45,270 nucleotides of DNA from Methanococcoides sp. (GTDB lineage Archaea; Halobacteriota; Methanosarcinia; Methanosarcinales; Methanosarcinaceae), in NCBI GenBank assembly GCA_021108275.1, contig JAIORD010000012.1, positions 1 to 45,270 of the forward strand, given 5' to 3'. Shown here piece after piece: positions 33,867-42,643 of this stretch. The first letter of the stretch is position 1; every line of letters starts with the position of its first letter. The notes beneath the pieces were generated by a model. That model worked only from the letters and a program-made list of their open reading frames with translations. It was not told where the DNA came from and ran no database searches. A program made the position numbers and the translations under genes.

Positions 33867-33933
33867 TTTAATAAACTTATTAAACAGTGTATTTTGCAGA
33901 ACCCGAAGATAGAGTTTTAATTATGTAATTAAA
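33867..33933. terminator. Two AU-only palindromes between convergent genes
   Basis: TTTAATAA-AC-TTATTAAA at 33867-33884 and TTTAATTA-TG-TAATTAAA at 33916-33933 are perfect eight-base inverted repeats. They lie in the 104-base gap where the membrane GT2 gene and manC end facing each other. Being only A/T they are weak, and chance palindromes are common in AT-rich DNA, but the pair and the location fit transcription ends. Confidence 0.35.
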
Positions 33934-33955
33934 TGTTTAGGAATTATTACTTTCA

Positions 33956-35323
33956 TTATTGCCTTCCATACTCATCATCAAAACGGACAATATCATCCTC
34001 TCCAACATACTCCCCAAGCTGCACCTCGATGATCTCAAGCGGCAACTTCCCGGGATTCGATAACCTGTGCTTGATACCACCCTTGATGAACGTACTCTCG
34101 CCCTGCCGCAGGAAATACTTCTCGCCATCATTCTCGACACAGGCCATTCCTTCAACAACGACCCAGTGTTCGCTCCTGTGGTGGTGCATTTGAAGGCTCA
34201 GTTTCTTGTGTGGCAATACAATTATGTTCTTGATCTTATGCCTTTCCGAATTTTCCAGAATAGTGTATGAACCCCAAGGCCTGTATACGGTCTGATGAAG
34301 CTGTACCCGTTCATCTTCCCTATCCTTAAGAACAGATACAACCTCTTTCACCTTCTGACTGCTTTCCCTTGGACAAATGAGAAGTGCATCCGGAGTATCC
34401 ACAACGACCATATCATTGACATCAATCATTGAAACGATCTTGTTAGGTCTCGAATAAATGAGATTGTCAGCAGAATTGACCAGCATGTCATCGCAGTTGT
34501 AGATGACATTCCCATTTCCATCTTTTTCGAACTCATTGTAGATCGCATCGAAGTTTCCCAGATCGTTCCATCGATGGTCAATTCTTACAGTGGCCACACG
34601 GCTGGATCTTTCCATGATGCCATAATCAATTGATGTTGAGGGGACATTGCTATAAGTCGTCCTTATGTCCTTAAAACTTTCAAATGCATCGATTACTTCT
34701 GGAGCATGAATTTTTAATTCATTAAAGAAAACATCCGTGTCAAAGAGAAACATCCCGCTGTTCCAGAGGTAGCCTTCTTTGATATATCTTTCAGCAACCC
34801 CAATGTCGGGTTTTTCCTTGAACTCTGAGACCTTATATCCGACTCCAAGAGATTCACCAGGCTTGATGTATCCATACCCTGTTTCCGGTGCTGTCGGGGA
34901 AATTCCAAAGGTTATCAGATACTCAGATGCAAGATCTTCTGCACTTGCAATGGTTTCCATCGCCCTGGTATCGAGAACATGGTCCGATGAAAAAATGCCA
35001 ACAACAGACCTTCCAAACTTCTTAGTGATCTCCAGCATCCCATAACATATTGCAGGAAGAGTATTCTTGCCTTCAGGTTCGAGGAGGAGATTTTCAAGTG
35101 GGAGCTCATAACCCAGCTCTTCGACCTGTCCGATAACAAAGAACTTCTGGGATTCATTTGTTACTACGAATATATCGGAGATATCGGATACTTCAAGGCA
35201 TCTGATAACAGTGTCCTGAAAAAGTGAAGTCTCATTCAGTTTTAGGAACTGTTTTGGATATTTTTCGCGGCTTAAGGGCCAGAGGCGTGTTCCCGAGCCA
35301 CCTGCAAGAATAATGGATTTTAT
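33956..35323 (-). CDS. manC: Mannose-1-phosphate guanylyltransferase / mannose-6-phosphate isomerase, AUA start
   Basis: The full frame is 455 residues, normal for bifunctional ManC/AlgA. It makes GDP-mannose. The N-terminal guanylyltransferase signature IKSIILAGGSGTRLWPLSRE then KYPKQFLKL is intact. Later come SSDHVLD, GYGYIKPG, FKEKPD, WNSGMFLF, and the C-terminal cupin isomerase domain with RPWGSYTILE, PHKKLSLQMHHHRSEHW and GESTFIKGGIKHRL. The codon where ATG is expected is ATA (35323-35321), eight bases after a GGAG Shine-Dalgarno. No ATG, GTG or TTG lies upstream before a stop. The first internal Met (35038) would remove the nucleotide-binding motif. Either AUA initiates or the gene is damaged. 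It feeds Gmd. Confidence 0.85.
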   Translation of the reverse strand: MKSIILAGGSGTRLWPLSREKYPKQFLKLNETSLFQDTVIRCLEVSDISDIFVVTNESQKFFVIGQVEELGYELPLENLLLEPEGKNTLPAICYGMLEITKKFGRSVVGIFSSDHVLDTRAMETIASAEDLASEYLITFGISPTAPETGYGYIKPGESLGVGYKVSEFKEKPDIGVAERYIKEGYLWNSGMFLFDTDVFFNELKIHAPEVIDAFESFKDIRTTYSNVPSTSIDYGIMERSSRVATVRIDHRWNDLGNFDAIYNEFEKDGNGNVIYNCDDMLVNSADNLIYSRPNKIVSMIDVNDMVVVDTPDALLICPRESSQKVKEVVSVLKDREDERVQLHQTVYRPWGSYTILENSERHKIKNIIVLPHKKLSLQMHHHRSEHWVVVEGMACVENDGEKYFLRQGESTFIKGGIKHRLSNPGKLPLEIIEVQLGEYVGEDDIVRFDDEYGRQ

Positions 35324-35667
35324 GTTCTCAGCTCCGTAATTAAAACCTGTTAATGGAATTTATCGATCTAAGATCACAATAAATGCATAAATATTGACGT
35401 TAATTAATAGAATAACACATATTAAGTTCTTTTGTACTAATGCCCAATTGAGAACAAAGGATCGAATTCAAAATAAGAAATTAGTACAACTGAATTAATA
35501 TGGATAATGGAATCCCATGTTCATTGTTATGTACCGGATGTCCACATATCCAATGTTGATGTCCACAACGATTCCAATGATAGCTTCTGAAAGTGGAATT
35601 GAAAAATATAAGCCTCCTGAATGATAAAAACTGCAAGCTTATGTACTATTACAACAATCCCAATAAT
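35324..35667. promoter_or_regulatory. Divergent region manC / M24 peptidase with repeats
   Basis: This region separates manC (minus) from the M24 peptidase gene (plus). It contains an imperfect 21-22-base inverted repeat at 35421-35442 and 35480-35500, with a perfect ten-base core TTGTACTAAT / ATTAGTACAA and a 37-base spacer. It also holds a direct repeat GATGTCCACA at 35537-35546 and 35558-35567, exactly 21 bases apart. No gene is seen before the peptidase. Confidence 0.5.
35421..35500. repeat. Imperfect inverted repeat, 80 bases overall
   Basis: Left arm TATTAAGTTCTTTTGTAC + TAAT; the reverse complement of the right arm reads TATTAATTCAGTTGTAC + TAAT. The arms differ by one base insertion and two substitutions. 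Between them are 37 unremarkable bases. It could be a short inverted-repeat element, an operator pair, or an RNA hairpin. Confidence 0.6.
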
Positions 35668-36843
35668 ATGGAACAGAAAGAAAACAACATAGAAATAACC
35701 CCTCAGCTTACAGAAAAGGGATGTGATGCTTTCCTGATAATGGGGAACTCAAATAATGCAGATGTGTATTACACAACACATTTTCTGGCATCGGACCCAT
35801 TCACCTACATACAGACAAAAAATGGAGAAGAGGTCCTTATCGTTTCCAGCATGGAACTGGGCAGGGCAAAGATAGAGTCCCGTGTCGAGACCGTACAAAC
35901 AATGCAGGAATATGGATTTAGTGAGAAGATGAAAGAGAGGAAGGATGGTGAACTCGCATACTGTGATTGTCTGGCAGCGGTCTTCCAGAGAATGAGTGCT
36001 AAACACATCATGGTACCGCGCGATTTCCCCCTTTTTACTGCCCAGACACTGAAAGAGCTGGGGTTCACTATCATTCCTGCAAAGAGCCCTTTCAAGCAAC
36101 TGAGGACAAGGAAGGACAAGGAACAGATCGAGAAGATCAGAGAAGCACAATTTGCTTGTGAGAAAGCAATGGAAACTGCCATTAGTATGATTGCAGGGTC
36201 TGAGGTCAAAGAAGGTGTCCTATACAGTGATGAAGTTGCCATAACCTCTGAAGCCATACGCACTTCCATCGAACACACCCTTCTGGACCATGGTTGTGAA
36301 GCAGAAAGCACGATTGTGGCCTGCGGTACAAAATCCGCAAACCCTCATTGGGAGGGGGAGGGAGAGATCAAGGAAAACCAACCCATAGTCATTGATATAT
36401 TCCCCCGCAACAAAAGAAGTCGCTATTTTGCAGATATGACACGGACGGTCCTTAAAGGGGAAGCTCCTGAAAAACTAAAGGAAATGTATGAAGCAGTCCA
36501 TGCAGCACAGGAAGCAGCATTTGCAGTATTAAGACCAGGGATCCTTTATAGTGATGTACATAATGCGGTATGTGACGAGTTCGAAAAGAGAGGCTATGAC
36601 ACCTTAAGAAGTGATTCGAAGGTAGGGTTTATACACTCAACAGGACATGGCGTAGGACTGGACATACATGAATTACCTTCTGTTTCCCTGCAGGAAGTAG
36701 AGGTCGAGGAAGGTCATGTCGTTACCATAGAACCTGGACTCTACTATCCGGAACTTGGGGGTATACGGATAGAAGATATGGTAGTCATAACCGCGGATGG
36801 TTTTGAGAATCTGACAAAAATGGAAAAGGAATTTGTAGTTTGA
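35668..36843 (+). CDS. M24-family Xaa-Pro peptidase
   Basis: About 391 residues in the pita-bread fold with a creatinase-type N-terminal domain (CDAFLIMGNSNNADVYYTTHF). The metal-binding residues are all visible: Asp in PIVIDIFPRN, Asp in FADMTRTVL, His in STGHGVGLDIHE, Glu in VVTIEPGLYYPE and Glu in IRIEDMVV. Such enzymes cleave peptides with Pro at position two. The frame is open to GTG 35593, with ATGs at 35641 and 35668; the conserved domain begins soon after 35668, and no candidate has a good Shine-Dalgarno. The next gene is another M24 enzyme, methionine aminopeptidase. Confidence 0.85.
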   Translation: MEQKENNIEITPQLTEKGCDAFLIMGNSNNADVYYTTHFLASDPFTYIQTKNGEEVLIVSSMELGRAKIESRVETVQTMQEYGFSEKMKERKDGELAYCDCLAAVFQRMSAKHIMVPRDFPLFTAQTLKELGFTIIPAKSPFKQLRTRKDKEQIEKIREAQFACEKAMETAISMIAGSEVKEGVLYSDEVAITSEAIRTSIEHTLLDHGCEAESTIVACGTKSANPHWEGEGEIKENQPIVIDIFPRNKRSRYFADMTRTVLKGEAPEKLKEMYEAVHAAQEAAFAVLRPGILYSDVHNAVCDEFEKRGYDTLRSDSKVGFIHSTGHGVGLDIHELPSVSLQEVEVEEGHVVTIEPGLYYPELGGIRIEDMVVITADGFENLTKMEKEFVV

Positions 36844-36878
36844 ACATTTACCCTATTATCAAAAGCTGGTGCACACAT

Positions 36879-37772
36879 ATGAATGAGAAAATCGAGGATA
36901 TTGAAGAGATCATTGGCAAATACATGCAGGCAGGAGAGATACTCTCAACTGTGAGAAGCGAAGCTAAGGACAAGGTAAAGATAGGCACGACCCTTCTGGA
37001 AGTCGCTGATTTTGTCGAACAGCGAACCATCGAACTTGGAGGATTGCCTGCATTCCCATGTAACATTTCAAGAAATGATGAAGCAGCCCATGCCACTCCA
37101 TTGATAGGAGATGAAACGGTCTTTGCAGAAGATGTGGTGAAACTTGACCTTGGTGTACATATTGACGGGTATATTGCAGATTCGGCCATTACGGTCGACC
37201 TTACGAATGAGAACTCCGATCTTGTAAAGGCTTCCGAAGATGCGTTGTATGCAGCCATTGATATAATCAAGAACGGGATCAATACTGCAGAGATAGGGGC
37301 TGTCATCGAGGATACGATCACAGGACATGGCTTCAAATCTATTGCAAACCTTACAGGTCATGGTGTCGGCCAATATCTCGCACATGTACCACCCAGCATC
37401 CCAAATCGCCATATTGGCCAAGGGGTGACGATCAAAACAGGAGATATCTTTGCAATAGAACCTTTTGCCACCGATGGTGCAGGAAAAGTGGCAGATGGGA
37501 CCCTGACAGAGATATTCCAGGTAATTGGACACAAACCAATACGATTGCCTGCGGTCAGAAAAGTTCTCAAGGAACTGGAGCAGTACAGAACTTTGCCTTT
37601 TGCCAAAAGGTGGCTCAAGTCGGATAAGCTCGATTATTCATTGATGCAACTTGAGAGAGCAGGAATTCTCACATCCTACCCGGTCCTCAAGGATGTTGGT
37701 GGCGGGCTGGTATCACAAACAGAGCATACGGTCATCGTCACTGACGATGGTTGTAAAGTGATAACCAAGTAA
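36879..37772 (+). CDS. map: Type II methionine aminopeptidase
   Basis: A 297-residue archaeal enzyme removing the N-terminal Met. The ligands are His in DEAAHATPL, Asp in VVKLDLGVHIDGYIADSA (two), His in LTGHGVGQYLAHVPPSIPN, Glu in DIFAIEPFATDG and the final Glu in SQTEHTVIV. The type II insertion, a helical region of about 60 residues (ALPAVRKVLKELEQ to LERAGILTSYP), is present. The frame is open to a TTG at 36840 that would overlap the preceding gene. The ATG at 36879, with GGTG eight bases upstream, gives the normal N-terminus. Confidence 0.93.
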   Translation: MNEKIEDIEEIIGKYMQAGEILSTVRSEAKDKVKIGTTLLEVADFVEQRTIELGGLPAFPCNISRNDEAAHATPLIGDETVFAEDVVKLDLGVHIDGYIADSAITVDLTNENSDLVKASEDALYAAIDIIKNGINTAEIGAVIEDTITGHGFKSIANLTGHGVGQYLAHVPPSIPNRHIGQGVTIKTGDIFAIEPFATDGAGKVADGTLTEIFQVIGHKPIRLPAVRKVLKELEQYRTLPFAKRWLKSDKLDYSLMQLERAGILTSYPVLKDVGGGLVSQTEHTVIVTDDGCKVITK

Positions 37773-37784
37773 GGATAGGATAGA

Positions 37785-38402
37785 ATGCGGTATATTCCGA
37801 CATTGTTGCTGGCATTGCTCACCATATCCATGATAGCATCCCCCTCATCTGCCTTCGAATGGAAGAACACCATTGTCTTGGAAGAAGATGGGATGTCATG
37901 GAGCTATGAGGAGAATTATTCCGGTGAAGATGTCGGAGCATTCCGTTCTTATGCAGACAAGAACGTTGGGAATGGGGATGGATATATCAGTGCATGGGAA
38001 CTCATGAAGCTGGACCACCGTATACGTAGTAGGCTTTATGGTTCACTTGAAAAGGAACTGGATGTGATGTTCGACAATTCTGCAAAGAATGTAAACGTTT
38101 TTGATGTGGATGCAGAAATATCCAGAAGTGTTCTGGGAAGTACTGACAAGACCGATAGTATCAATAACAGATATTTTGTCACATACACTTTTGAGAAGGA
38201 TATTTTCAAGCTGGGAGATAATGTGAGCTTTGATGGAGAAGCAAATACTGACCTGACCATCACAATGCCTGAAGGAATGGAAGTAATTGCCACCGAAGGC
38301 ATTAATAGTCGATTTGTTGAAACAATTGACAATCGTACAGTGATCAGTGGTCATTTTGGAATTGAAGGTTTGGCAACGGTTGAGTTTAGCAGGAAAGACT
38401 AA
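37785..38402 (+). CDS. Secreted protein of unknown function
   Basis: A 205-residue protein with a clear signal peptide (MRYIPTLLLALLTISMIASP, cleavage likely after SSA at about 23). The mature part is beta-rich, with YFVTYTFEKDIFKLGDNVSF and DLTITMPEGMEVIATEG. A segment DKNVGNGDGYISAWELMKLD (about 59-78) resembles an EF-hand or dockerin-type calcium loop, although spacing is not canonical. There is no C-terminal anchor. It lies 12 bases after map and may be co-transcribed. I do not recognise the family. Confidence 0.7.
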   Translation: MRYIPTLLLALLTISMIASPSSAFEWKNTIVLEEDGMSWSYEENYSGEDVGAFRSYADKNVGNGDGYISAWELMKLDHRIRSRLYGSLEKELDVMFDNSAKNVNVFDVDAEISRSVLGSTDKTDSINNRYFVTYTFEKDIFKLGDNVSFDGEANTDLTITMPEGMEVIATEGINSRFVETIDNRTVISGHFGIEGLATVEFSRKD

Positions 38403-38497
38403 TGAACGGATGCATTCTGACATCTTCCACCATCAGCTCTTGTTAATGCGACTATCCTATCAAAACATTAATCTAAATTGAAATTGTTTTTTCAATC

Positions 38498-38785
38498 ATG
38501 ATCATAGAACAGATACCACTTGAAAATGGTACGGCCATTGGCCTTAAGTTCGACATGGGGAATGCTCCACTGCTTGTTGTAAAGGCTGACAAGGGATTTG
38601 TGATGTGCGGATACCTTGACACTGAGATAGCAGAAAGGTTGGGCGATGTTGCCGCCAAGGTCAGAGGCGTTGACGATCTTGAAGATGTACTGCATGCCGA
38701 AGTGATCGATGTCACAGGGCATGCGAAGGCACTTGGTGTTAAACCCGGCATGAAGGGACATGAAGCCCTTGAGCTGATGTTCTGA
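38498..38785 (+). CDS. DUF1805 domain protein
   Basis: A 95-residue single-domain protein covering DUF1805 (YunC-like). It contains NGTAIGLKFDMGNAPLLVVK and ADKGFVMCGYLDTEIAERLG. The end, GHAKALGVKPGMKGHEALEL, is also typical. Function is not established. The stop is eight bases before the tRNA methyltransferase gene, so the two probably share a transcript. Confidence 0.85.
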   Translation: MIIEQIPLENGTAIGLKFDMGNAPLLVVKADKGFVMCGYLDTEIAERLGDVAAKVRGVDDLEDVLHAEVIDVTGHAKALGVKPGMKGHEALELMF

Positions 38786-38793
38786 AAGTTCTC

Positions 38794-39828
38794 ATGTTAT
38801 ACGCTTTTGAACTGTCAGGGGAACACGAGGACCTGCCGCGTGCAGAGGTTCTCGCCTGCCTTGACCTTGTAGAATTAGAATATCAGGAGAGGGAATACTT
38901 TGAACACTGCCTTGTTGTGGATATTGAAGGTGAACCACAGGAAGTATTACAGAAGCTGAGGGAAGTGGCAAAAAGGATAGCAATGACACACCACATCCTG
39001 AAGGTCATAGATGTCTGCCCCACAGAGATAGAAAGCATAGTTGAGATCGCAGAAGGATGTGATATTTCTGAGCACCTCAATGAAGAGCAGAAGTATGTGG
39101 TGCGGGCAAAACGTGTCAGGCACAATACGACCATCAAATGTGTTGATATCGAAAGACGTGTTGGAGGAGCCATATACAGGAAGGGATTCAATGCAGACCT
39201 AAAGGACCCTGATGTTGAATTCCGAGCCATCCTTTCTGAAAAATGTGTTTTAGGCAGTGTTATCGCTTCAGTGGACAGAAGTGCTTACGAAGAACGGGCA
39301 CCGCATAAGAAGCCATTCTTTTACCCGGGGGTCTTGCGTCCACGTGTTGCACGGGCTCTTGTGAACATGGCATTGATAAAAGAGGGAGATGTGGTATTCG
39401 ATCCGTTCTGCGGAACAGCGGGGATACTCGTTGAAGCAGGCCTTGTGGGAGCTACTGTGCTCGGACTGGAGGTGCGTTACAAGATAGCTGTTGGGGCAGA
39501 CATGAACCTTCGGCACTTCAATGCAGACCAGACCATGATGATGGGAGATGCCTGTAAAGTCCCCCTTGTGGATGAGTCAGTAGATGCGGTCATTGCCGAC
39601 CCACCATACGGAAGGTCAGCAAGGATAGAGGGAGAATCCCTGCATCACCTTTACGAATACTCGTTTGCGGAAATGTTCAGGGTTTTGAAACCGGGAAAAC
39701 TGGCCATAATCGTTTCAGAGATAGATGTCGCTGAGCTTGTAGAGAAGGCAGGCTTTACCATAAAGGACAGATACTTGCAAAGAGTACACAAAAGCCTCAC
39801 ACGCAAGATAACGGTACTGCAAAAGTAA
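38794..39828 (+). CDS. trmG10: tRNA (guanine10-N2)-dimethyltransferase
   Basis: A 344-residue archaeal Trm-G10 enzyme. An N-terminal THUMP-like domain (about 50-150) binds tRNA. The C-terminal Rossmann-fold methyltransferase has VVFDPFCGTAGILVEAGLVG (S-adenosylmethionine site, about 201-220), MMGDACKVPL and the catalytic IADPPYGRS (D-P-P-Y, about 270), the motif of N2-guanine methyltransferases. The end, VHKSLTRKITVL, is typical. It dimethylates G10 of tRNA. It has a short eight-base gap after the DUF1805 gene and converges on the metallopeptidase gene. Confidence 0.9.
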   Translation: MLYAFELSGEHEDLPRAEVLACLDLVELEYQEREYFEHCLVVDIEGEPQEVLQKLREVAKRIAMTHHILKVIDVCPTEIESIVEIAEGCDISEHLNEEQKYVVRAKRVRHNTTIKCVDIERRVGGAIYRKGFNADLKDPDVEFRAILSEKCVLGSVIASVDRSAYEERAPHKKPFFYPGVLRPRVARALVNMALIKEGDVVFDPFCGTAGILVEAGLVGATVLGLEVRYKIAVGADMNLRHFNADQTMMMGDACKVPLVDESVDAVIADPPYGRSARIEGESLHHLYEYSFAEMFRVLKPGKLAIIVSEIDVAELVEKAGFTIKDRYLQRVHKSLTRKITVLQK

Positions 39829-39854
39829 AGGGAATTAATACCGGGGTTTCAGCA

Positions 39855-40418
39855 TCAATTGGTCTCTTTAATCAGATGCCAGTATGCTGAAAGCTGACGG
39901 TCATATTCTTTCCGGTCTGCATATTTTGAATCAATGACATTCCAGAAACGGAGGCTGTGATTTAGTTCGATCAAATGTGCCATCTCGTGGAAGACCACAT
40001 ATTCAATGAAAGATTCGGGGAGATGTATTAAATGCCTGTTGAGGTTCACCCTTTTCTTTGAGCTACAACTGCCCCATTTGGTCTTCATTTTACGAAAGGT
40101 CACTTTTTCAGGTATTACTCCAAGTTCATCTGAGATGTTTTTGACATGATACATCACAATTTTCATAAATTCTTCCTCCGACCTATTCAGAAGTTCCTTT
40201 GAGGAAGATTCATGAATAGTATTTGTATATTCCACATGTCTCCTGTAGATCCACAATTTATGTTTATGGAGGAGCTCTTCGGATCTTTCGAAATTTTTAG
40301 GTACCGATACCTCCAGTTTGCCAGAACTATATTTCAGTCTTGGGGCCTTCACCCCACCATAGTTGAGACTATAAGGAATATCCAGCCCATTGAGACTAAT
40401 AGAATGTTCCGCACTCAT
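39855..40418 (-). CDS. YgjP-like (DUF45) metallopeptidase
   Basis: A 187-residue protein of the YgjP / WLM zinc-peptidase group. The core is TFRKMKTKWGSCSSKKRVNL, then FIEYVVFHEMAHLIELNHSL. HEMAH is the HExxH zinc site, and the second His with RFW follows. Its N-terminal domain is beta-rich. The start codon overlaps the truA stop as ATGA, so translation is coupled. Family length is usually around 230, so this one is slightly short, but it keeps all key residues. A physiological substrate is not known. Confidence 0.88.
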   Translation of the reverse strand: MSAEHSISLNGLDIPYSLNYGGVKAPRLKYSSGKLEVSVPKNFERSEELLHKHKLWIYRRHVEYTNTIHESSSKELLNRSEEEFMKIVMYHVKNISDELGVIPEKVTFRKMKTKWGSCSSKKRVNLNRHLIHLPESFIEYVVFHEMAHLIELNHSLRFWNVIDSKYADRKEYDRQLSAYWHLIKETN

Positions 40419-41245
40419 AGTAGCTCATCGGAAGATTCCGAAGGGAACAGATGACTGAGTATATCTGCCATTACCTGGTAGCGAACAAGATGATCGTGTA
40501 CACGTTCATGTGCCCTTCGTATTGCATAGCCATCTTCTACCCATTCGAGAGGGATCGGATACTTCACATCCATGAGAACCAGACCATAAGCTTGTGCCGG
40601 TTCAAGCCCTTCTTCATATGATTCCGGATCTAGCATCTGAGCAAGCCACTCTTCGTCACGGACACCGCTTCCCACCATCATCAAAGCAGACACTATCTTG
40701 CGAACCATGTTCCAGAGGAAACTGTTAGCTTCGACATCTATGCGGGTTATATTGCCACTGACCCTTATGTCAATACGTTCAACGATCCTAACGGCCTCCT
40801 TACATTCCCCCCTGGAAGTACAAAAATTAGCAAAATCGTGAGAACCAATAAGGAGCTTTGATGCGGAACGGATCTTGGAAATGTCGAACTGCTCACCATA
40901 CAGTATATAACGATAGCTGCGGCTTAAGGCATGCCTTCGGGGATCAAAATTATCAGGAACTATCGCATGCGCCCATGCCCAGACCGTGCCTGGAAGTATG
41001 GAATTTATAACACGGGGCATTGCAAGGTTTGGTGCATCCGTGTCGAAGGCCACTACCTGCCCCATGGCATGTACACCTGAATCTGTCCTTCCCGAACTTA
41101 TAAAATTAGCCGATCGTGGATCTTCTATGATCCCAAGTTCTTTCAATGCTTTGAAAAGTTCGCCTTCCACGGTCGGATCATTAAGCTGGACCTGGGACCC
41201 GCGGAAATTCGACCCTATGTATGCGATTTTAAGTGCAACTCTCAT
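40415..41245 (-). CDS. truA: tRNA pseudouridine(38-40) synthase TruA
   Basis: A 276-residue pseudouridine synthase. It starts MRVALKIAYIGSNFRGSQVQ, has the catalytic ISSGRTDSGVHAMGQVVAFD (catalytic Asp of GRTD, about 53), NFDPRRHALSRSYRYIL and NSFLWNMVRKIVSALMMVG. It modifies uridines in the anticodon stem-loop. The archaeal length is normal. It is divergent from purP over 187 bases and overlaps the metallopeptidase gene by four bases. Confidence 0.93.
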   Translation of the reverse strand: MRVALKIAYIGSNFRGSQVQLNDPTVEGELFKALKELGIIEDPRSANFISSGRTDSGVHAMGQVVAFDTDAPNLAMPRVINSILPGTVWAWAHAIVPDNFDPRRHALSRSYRYILYGEQFDISKIRSASKLLIGSHDFANFCTSRGECKEAVRIVERIDIRVSGNITRIDVEANSFLWNMVRKIVSALMMVGSGVRDEEWLAQMLDPESYEEGLEPAQAYGLVLMDVKYPIPLEWVEDGYAIRRAHERVHDHLVRYQVMADILSHLFPSESSDELL

Positions 41246-41432
41246 GGGATCACTTATGGCACATATGGAACTTTCACTATAATATAGTTCCGATTTAAAT
41301 TAGTAAATTCTATATAAATGGAGGACAGTCCAAATATCCTAACGGACTAGGATATTTCTATCCATTGTTTATTTATGCCGTAAAGTTAAATAACAGATAA
41401 TACAATTTGTTGTAAATTTTTGAGGCGAAACT

Positions 41433-42500
41433 ATGATATCAAAACAACAAATCTCTGAGATAATCAGCAAATATGATCTAAATGATCTTGCTATTGCAAC
41501 TGTTTGCTCACACTCAAGCCTCCAGATATTCGATGGAGCACGAAAAGAGGGACTAAGAACAATAGGGATTTGTGTGGGTCAGCCACCACGTTTTTATGAT
41601 GCATTTCCAAAAGCAAAACCTGACGAGTATATTGTCGTAGAAAGCTATTCCGACATATCAAAGATAGCGGAAGAACTTGTCAGCAAGAACGCTATTATAA
41701 TACCTCACGGTTCTTTTGTTGAATATATGGGTACAGAAAGTTTCGCCGAGTTAGCCGTACCAACCTTTGGGAACAGGGCAGTACTTGAATGGGAGTCTGA
41801 CAGGGACAAGGAAAGAGAATGGCTTGAAGGCGCAGGTATCCACATGCCAAAGATAGTAGATCCTGAAAAGATCGAAAGCCCGGTAATGGTCAAGTACCAT
41901 GGTGCAAAAGGTGGCAGGGGATTCTTTATTGCCAAGGACTATGAAGAGTTCAAGCAATATATTGACCCTAACGAGAAGCACACAGTACAGGAATTCATTG
42001 TCGGTACGCGTTATTATCTCCACTTCTTCTACTCCCCAATAAGAGAAGAAGGATACAAGTTAAGCGAAGGAATACTTGAGATGCTCAGTATGGACCGCAG
42101 GGTCGAGTCGAACGCTGACGAGATATTCAGGCTCGGGTCCCCGAAGGAACTTGAAGACGCAGGCATTCACCCTACATACGTAGTTACAGGAAATGTCCCC
42201 CTTGTCGCAAGGGAATCACTGTTGCCACGCATATTCGCACTTGGAGAGAAGGTTGTTGAGGAGTCCCTCGGCCTGTTTGGCGGTATGATCGGACCGTTCT
42301 GTCTTGAGACCGTGTTCACTGACAAACTTGAGATCAAGGTCTTTGAGATCTCTGCCCGTATAGTTGCAGGCACCAATCTCTACACATCAGGCTCCCCCTA
42401 CTCAGACATGATCGAGGAAGATCTTTCCACAGGAAAGAGGATCGCACAGGAAATTAAGTTGGGAGCCAGGACAGGCAAGCTAGACCTTATTTTGTCATAA
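41433..42500 (+). CDS. purP: 5-formaminoimidazole-4-carboxamide ribonucleotide synthetase (PurP)
   Basis: A 355-residue ATP-grasp enzyme that uses formate and ATP to formylate AICAR in archaeal purine synthesis, replacing the folate-dependent bacterial reaction. It shows IATVCSHSSLQIFDGARKEG, TIGICVGQPPRFYDAFPKA, IIPHGSFVEYMG, MVKYHGAKGGRGFFIAKDYE and FEISARIVAGTNLYTSGSPY. The start follows GAGGCGA. The gene appears monocistronic with a clear terminator hairpin after it. Many archaea have two PurP paralogs; this one has the length and start of the functional type. Confidence 0.94.
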   Translation: MISKQQISEIISKYDLNDLAIATVCSHSSLQIFDGARKEGLRTIGICVGQPPRFYDAFPKAKPDEYIVVESYSDISKIAEELVSKNAIIIPHGSFVEYMGTESFAELAVPTFGNRAVLEWESDRDKEREWLEGAGIHMPKIVDPEKIESPVMVKYHGAKGGRGFFIAKDYEEFKQYIDPNEKHTVQEFIVGTRYYLHFFYSPIREEGYKLSEGILEMLSMDRRVESNADEIFRLGSPKELEDAGIHPTYVVTGNVPLVARESLLPRIFALGEKVVEESLGLFGGMIGPFCLETVFTDKLEIKVFEISARIVAGTNLYTSGSPYSDMIEEDLSTGKRIAQEIKLGARTGKLDLILS

Positions 42501-42523
42501 ATGCCCTTGCATTTTTCATAAGC

Positions 42524-42558
42524 GCCATTGATGCGGCACTCGGCCGGAACTCAATGGC
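42524..42558 (+). terminator. Two-part hairpin terminator after purP
   Basis: An outer eight-base stem GCCATTGA / TCAATGGC encloses a second stem CGGC / GCCG with a five-base loop. It is followed by ATATTTTATATTTTATC. It lies 24 bases after the purP stop. The U-rich tail supports termination. Confidence 0.7.
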
Positions 42559-42643
42559 ATATTTTATATTTTATCATTGTAACGATGAAGGATGTGTTAC
42601 AAAAATGCAGTATTGCAACCATTCGAGTACCACTTCAAAGGGC

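Noticed and set aside
33956-35038. manC as a 360-residue protein starting at the internal ATG
   Set aside because: That would drop the conserved guanylyltransferase N-terminus, which is present and open in the same frame up to 35323.
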